Shown here: one piece after another, positions 63,178-64,000 of the stretch
Layout of the letters: every line of letters begins with the position of its first letter
How positions within the stretch are numbered: position 1 is the first letter of the stretch
Assembly: GCF_012641405.1 (NCBI RefSeq)
Contig: NZ_JABAII010000009.1
Span: 1 to 64,000, forward strand
Source of the DNA: Rhizobium sp. P40RR-XXII
Lineage (GTDB): Bacteria; Pseudomonadota; Alphaproteobacteria; Rhizobiales; Rhizobiaceae
Length of the DNA stretch: 64,000 nt
Reading direction: 5' to 3'
The notes under the pieces: generated by a model
Told to the model about the DNA's origin: nothing
Seen by the model: only the letters and a program-made list of their open reading frames with translations
Database searches by the model: none
Position numbers and translations under genes: made by a program

Positions 63178-63739
63178 ACAAGAACGGCGATTGTGGTTTG
63201 CGTCCTTAGTGAGCCTCCCTTTCCTGCTGGCCGGCAACTACGGCATCAATGTATGGCGCAATGCCCAGGACTACGTTCGACGAAACGAGCTTTGGGTCTA
63301 TGACAGCGTCGGCGGGCACGTTTATGCCAATGCTTTATGGTCACTCGATCAGGCAAGACTGATTGGCGACGGCCGCGATGGGAAGATAACGTTCCCAGGG
63401 CAAATGCGCCTTATAATCGTGCGCATAACGGCAAAAGCCGAGGAAGAGATCGGCGATTCCTGGGCGCAATGTCAGCTGACACTAACGGACTCCAGCGGGC
63501 GACGCTGGCTTCCACTCAATTTCATTCTTTCCAACGATATCAGCCGCGATCTCGATCCGAAGGCAATGCCGGTCGACGGATGCGACGCGATATCTCGTAA
63601 ACCGCCCGCCAAGGGAGCAAGTGCGCTCATCGAAGAAAAGTTCGTTATCCCGGCCAATGCGATCCCCTCATTGTCAGTACGGCTAAGTTTCGACTCGACA
63701 CGGCCGGACACCATCTCCTTTCCGCTGCGGCTAAACTAG
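63167..63739 (+). CDS. membrane-anchored extracytoplasmic protein, third of three
   Basis: 190 residues from ATG 63167. One N-terminal helix (LWFASLVSLPFLLAGNYGI) and a beta-rich domain (GQMRLIIVRITAKA, AQCQLTLTDSSGRRWLPL). Two cysteines (AQCQL, DGCDA) may pair. It overlaps the previous gene, so the three are translated together. Function is unknown. Confidence 0.7.
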   Translation: MVSKQERRLWFASLVSLPFLLAGNYGINVWRNAQDYVRRNELWVYDSVGGHVYANALWSLDQARLIGDGRDGKITFPGQMRLIIVRITAKAEEEIGDSWAQCQLTLTDSSGRRWLPLNFILSNDISRDLDPKAMPVDGCDAISRKPPAKGASALIEEKFVIPANAIPSLSVRLSFDSTRPDTISFPLRLN

Positions 63740-63741
63740 GA

Positions 63742-64000
63742 TCAATCTCCGCTTCGGGGCCATTGCCGTCCTTGCGCAAAACCAATCTCTAGCGCAGCGG
63801 CGAGCAGGCAAATCTTGATCGGCATGACGAGAATGCCGTCACCCGGCGAACTGGGGCTGCCGAAGAAGAGCGTAATGGCTTGGGCAATCATTTGCCATAG
63901 AGACAAATCGTGCGGACCGATAAAACGGGATATCCCATACCAAGCCCATGCCGCGCTCCAATCCAGCATCCTGTAAAGCAGGATGACACCGAGCGTAAGC
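63742..64000 (-). CDS. membrane protein, 3' end only
   Basis: The frame enters from the right edge (LTLGVILLYRMLDWS at the boundary) and stops at 63742. At least two membrane segments are visible (LWQMIAQAITLFFG and GILVMPIKICLLAAALEIGF), with a polar C-terminus. The start lies outside the window. It is convergent with the three-gene operon, with only 2 bp between stops. Confidence 0.55.
   Translation of the reverse strand, partial: LTLGVILLYRMLDWSAAWAWYGISRFIGPHDLSLWQMIAQAITLFFGSPSSPGDGILVMPIKICLLAAALEIGFAQGRQWPRSGD

Noticed and set aside
1..64000. CRISPR arrays, tRNA/rRNA genes, complete insertion sequences, phage genes
   Set aside because: I looked for regularly spaced repeats, cloverleaf-like patterns and intact transposase or integrase genes and saw none; a covariance-model scan would be needed to exclude small RNAs.

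Overview
The window looks like accessory DNA from a rhizobial alphaproteobacterium (Rhizobium/Agrobacterium type). The support is a RIME-like palindromic element at 54.4 kb, three promoters of the EcfG general-stress type (GGAAC-N16/17-(C/T)GTT), a dmeR/dmeF Co/Ni efflux pair, DUF1127, DUF2934, DUF4142 and HWE-kinase genes, and high-GC codon use. Many regulator-target pairs and several decayed genes suggest a secondary replicon or a plastic chromosomal region; that is inference. I saw no tRNA, rRNA, CRISPR array or intact insertion sequence.

Layout. 0-11 kb: a LacI-family regulator diverges from a four-gene unit (substrate-binding protein, fused permease, ATPase of the Fe3+/AfuABC type, and an inositol-monophosphatase-like phosphatase), followed by ugpBAEC for glycerol-3-phosphate or its diesters. 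Matching LacI-type operators precede both units, so the block reads as a regulon for importing and dephosphorylating phosphorylated carbon compounds. 11-14.3 kb: a DUF1223 gene with an in-frame stop, then a membrane cytochrome b, a Tat-exported sulfite-oxidase-fold molybdoenzyme and a tiny exported methionine-rich protein. 14.8-20 kb: palindromic repeats, a LysR gene and a co-directional set of AhpD-like, DUF1348, PNPOx-flavoreductase-ferredoxin fusion and glutathione transferase genes. 20-23.6 kb: a degenerate GGDEF protein, an AraC/aldo-keto reductase pair and a glyoxalase-fold protein.

24.4-31.4 kb is a stress island: two closely related DUF4142 genes in inverted orientation, a DUF2934 gene, small exported proteins, a PRC-barrel protein and an SDR, with three EcfG-type promoters. 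31.5-38.2 kb: LysR with an enol-lactonase-like hydrolase, a Tat-exported multicopper oxidase with a small Cys-rich partner, and an MFS exporter with its LysR. 38.5-42 kb: a CheB-CheR-PAS-HWE kinase split by a frameshift, with an overlapping response regulator. 42-50 kb: assorted regulators, two LysE exporters, DUF1127, a divergent TraB/GumN-like protein whose start appears to be ATA, and small orphan genes.

50.4-55.5 kb carries a CHASE-GGDEF-EAL protein and then a decay zone: DUF1016 remnant, GntR gene abutting an aldehyde dehydrogenase fragment, a RIME-like repeat and a ruined HlyD adaptor. 55.5-59.4 kb: an FNR/FixK box precedes cytochrome b561, a heavy-metal-type P-type ATPase and DUF302, with a VIT1-like transporter convergent to them. 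59.7-61.9 kb: dmeF, dmeR and a YqaA-like gene with candidate DmeR operators. The window ends in a tightly overlapping operon of three small membrane-anchored proteins of unknown function and the 3' end of a membrane protein on the opposite strand.
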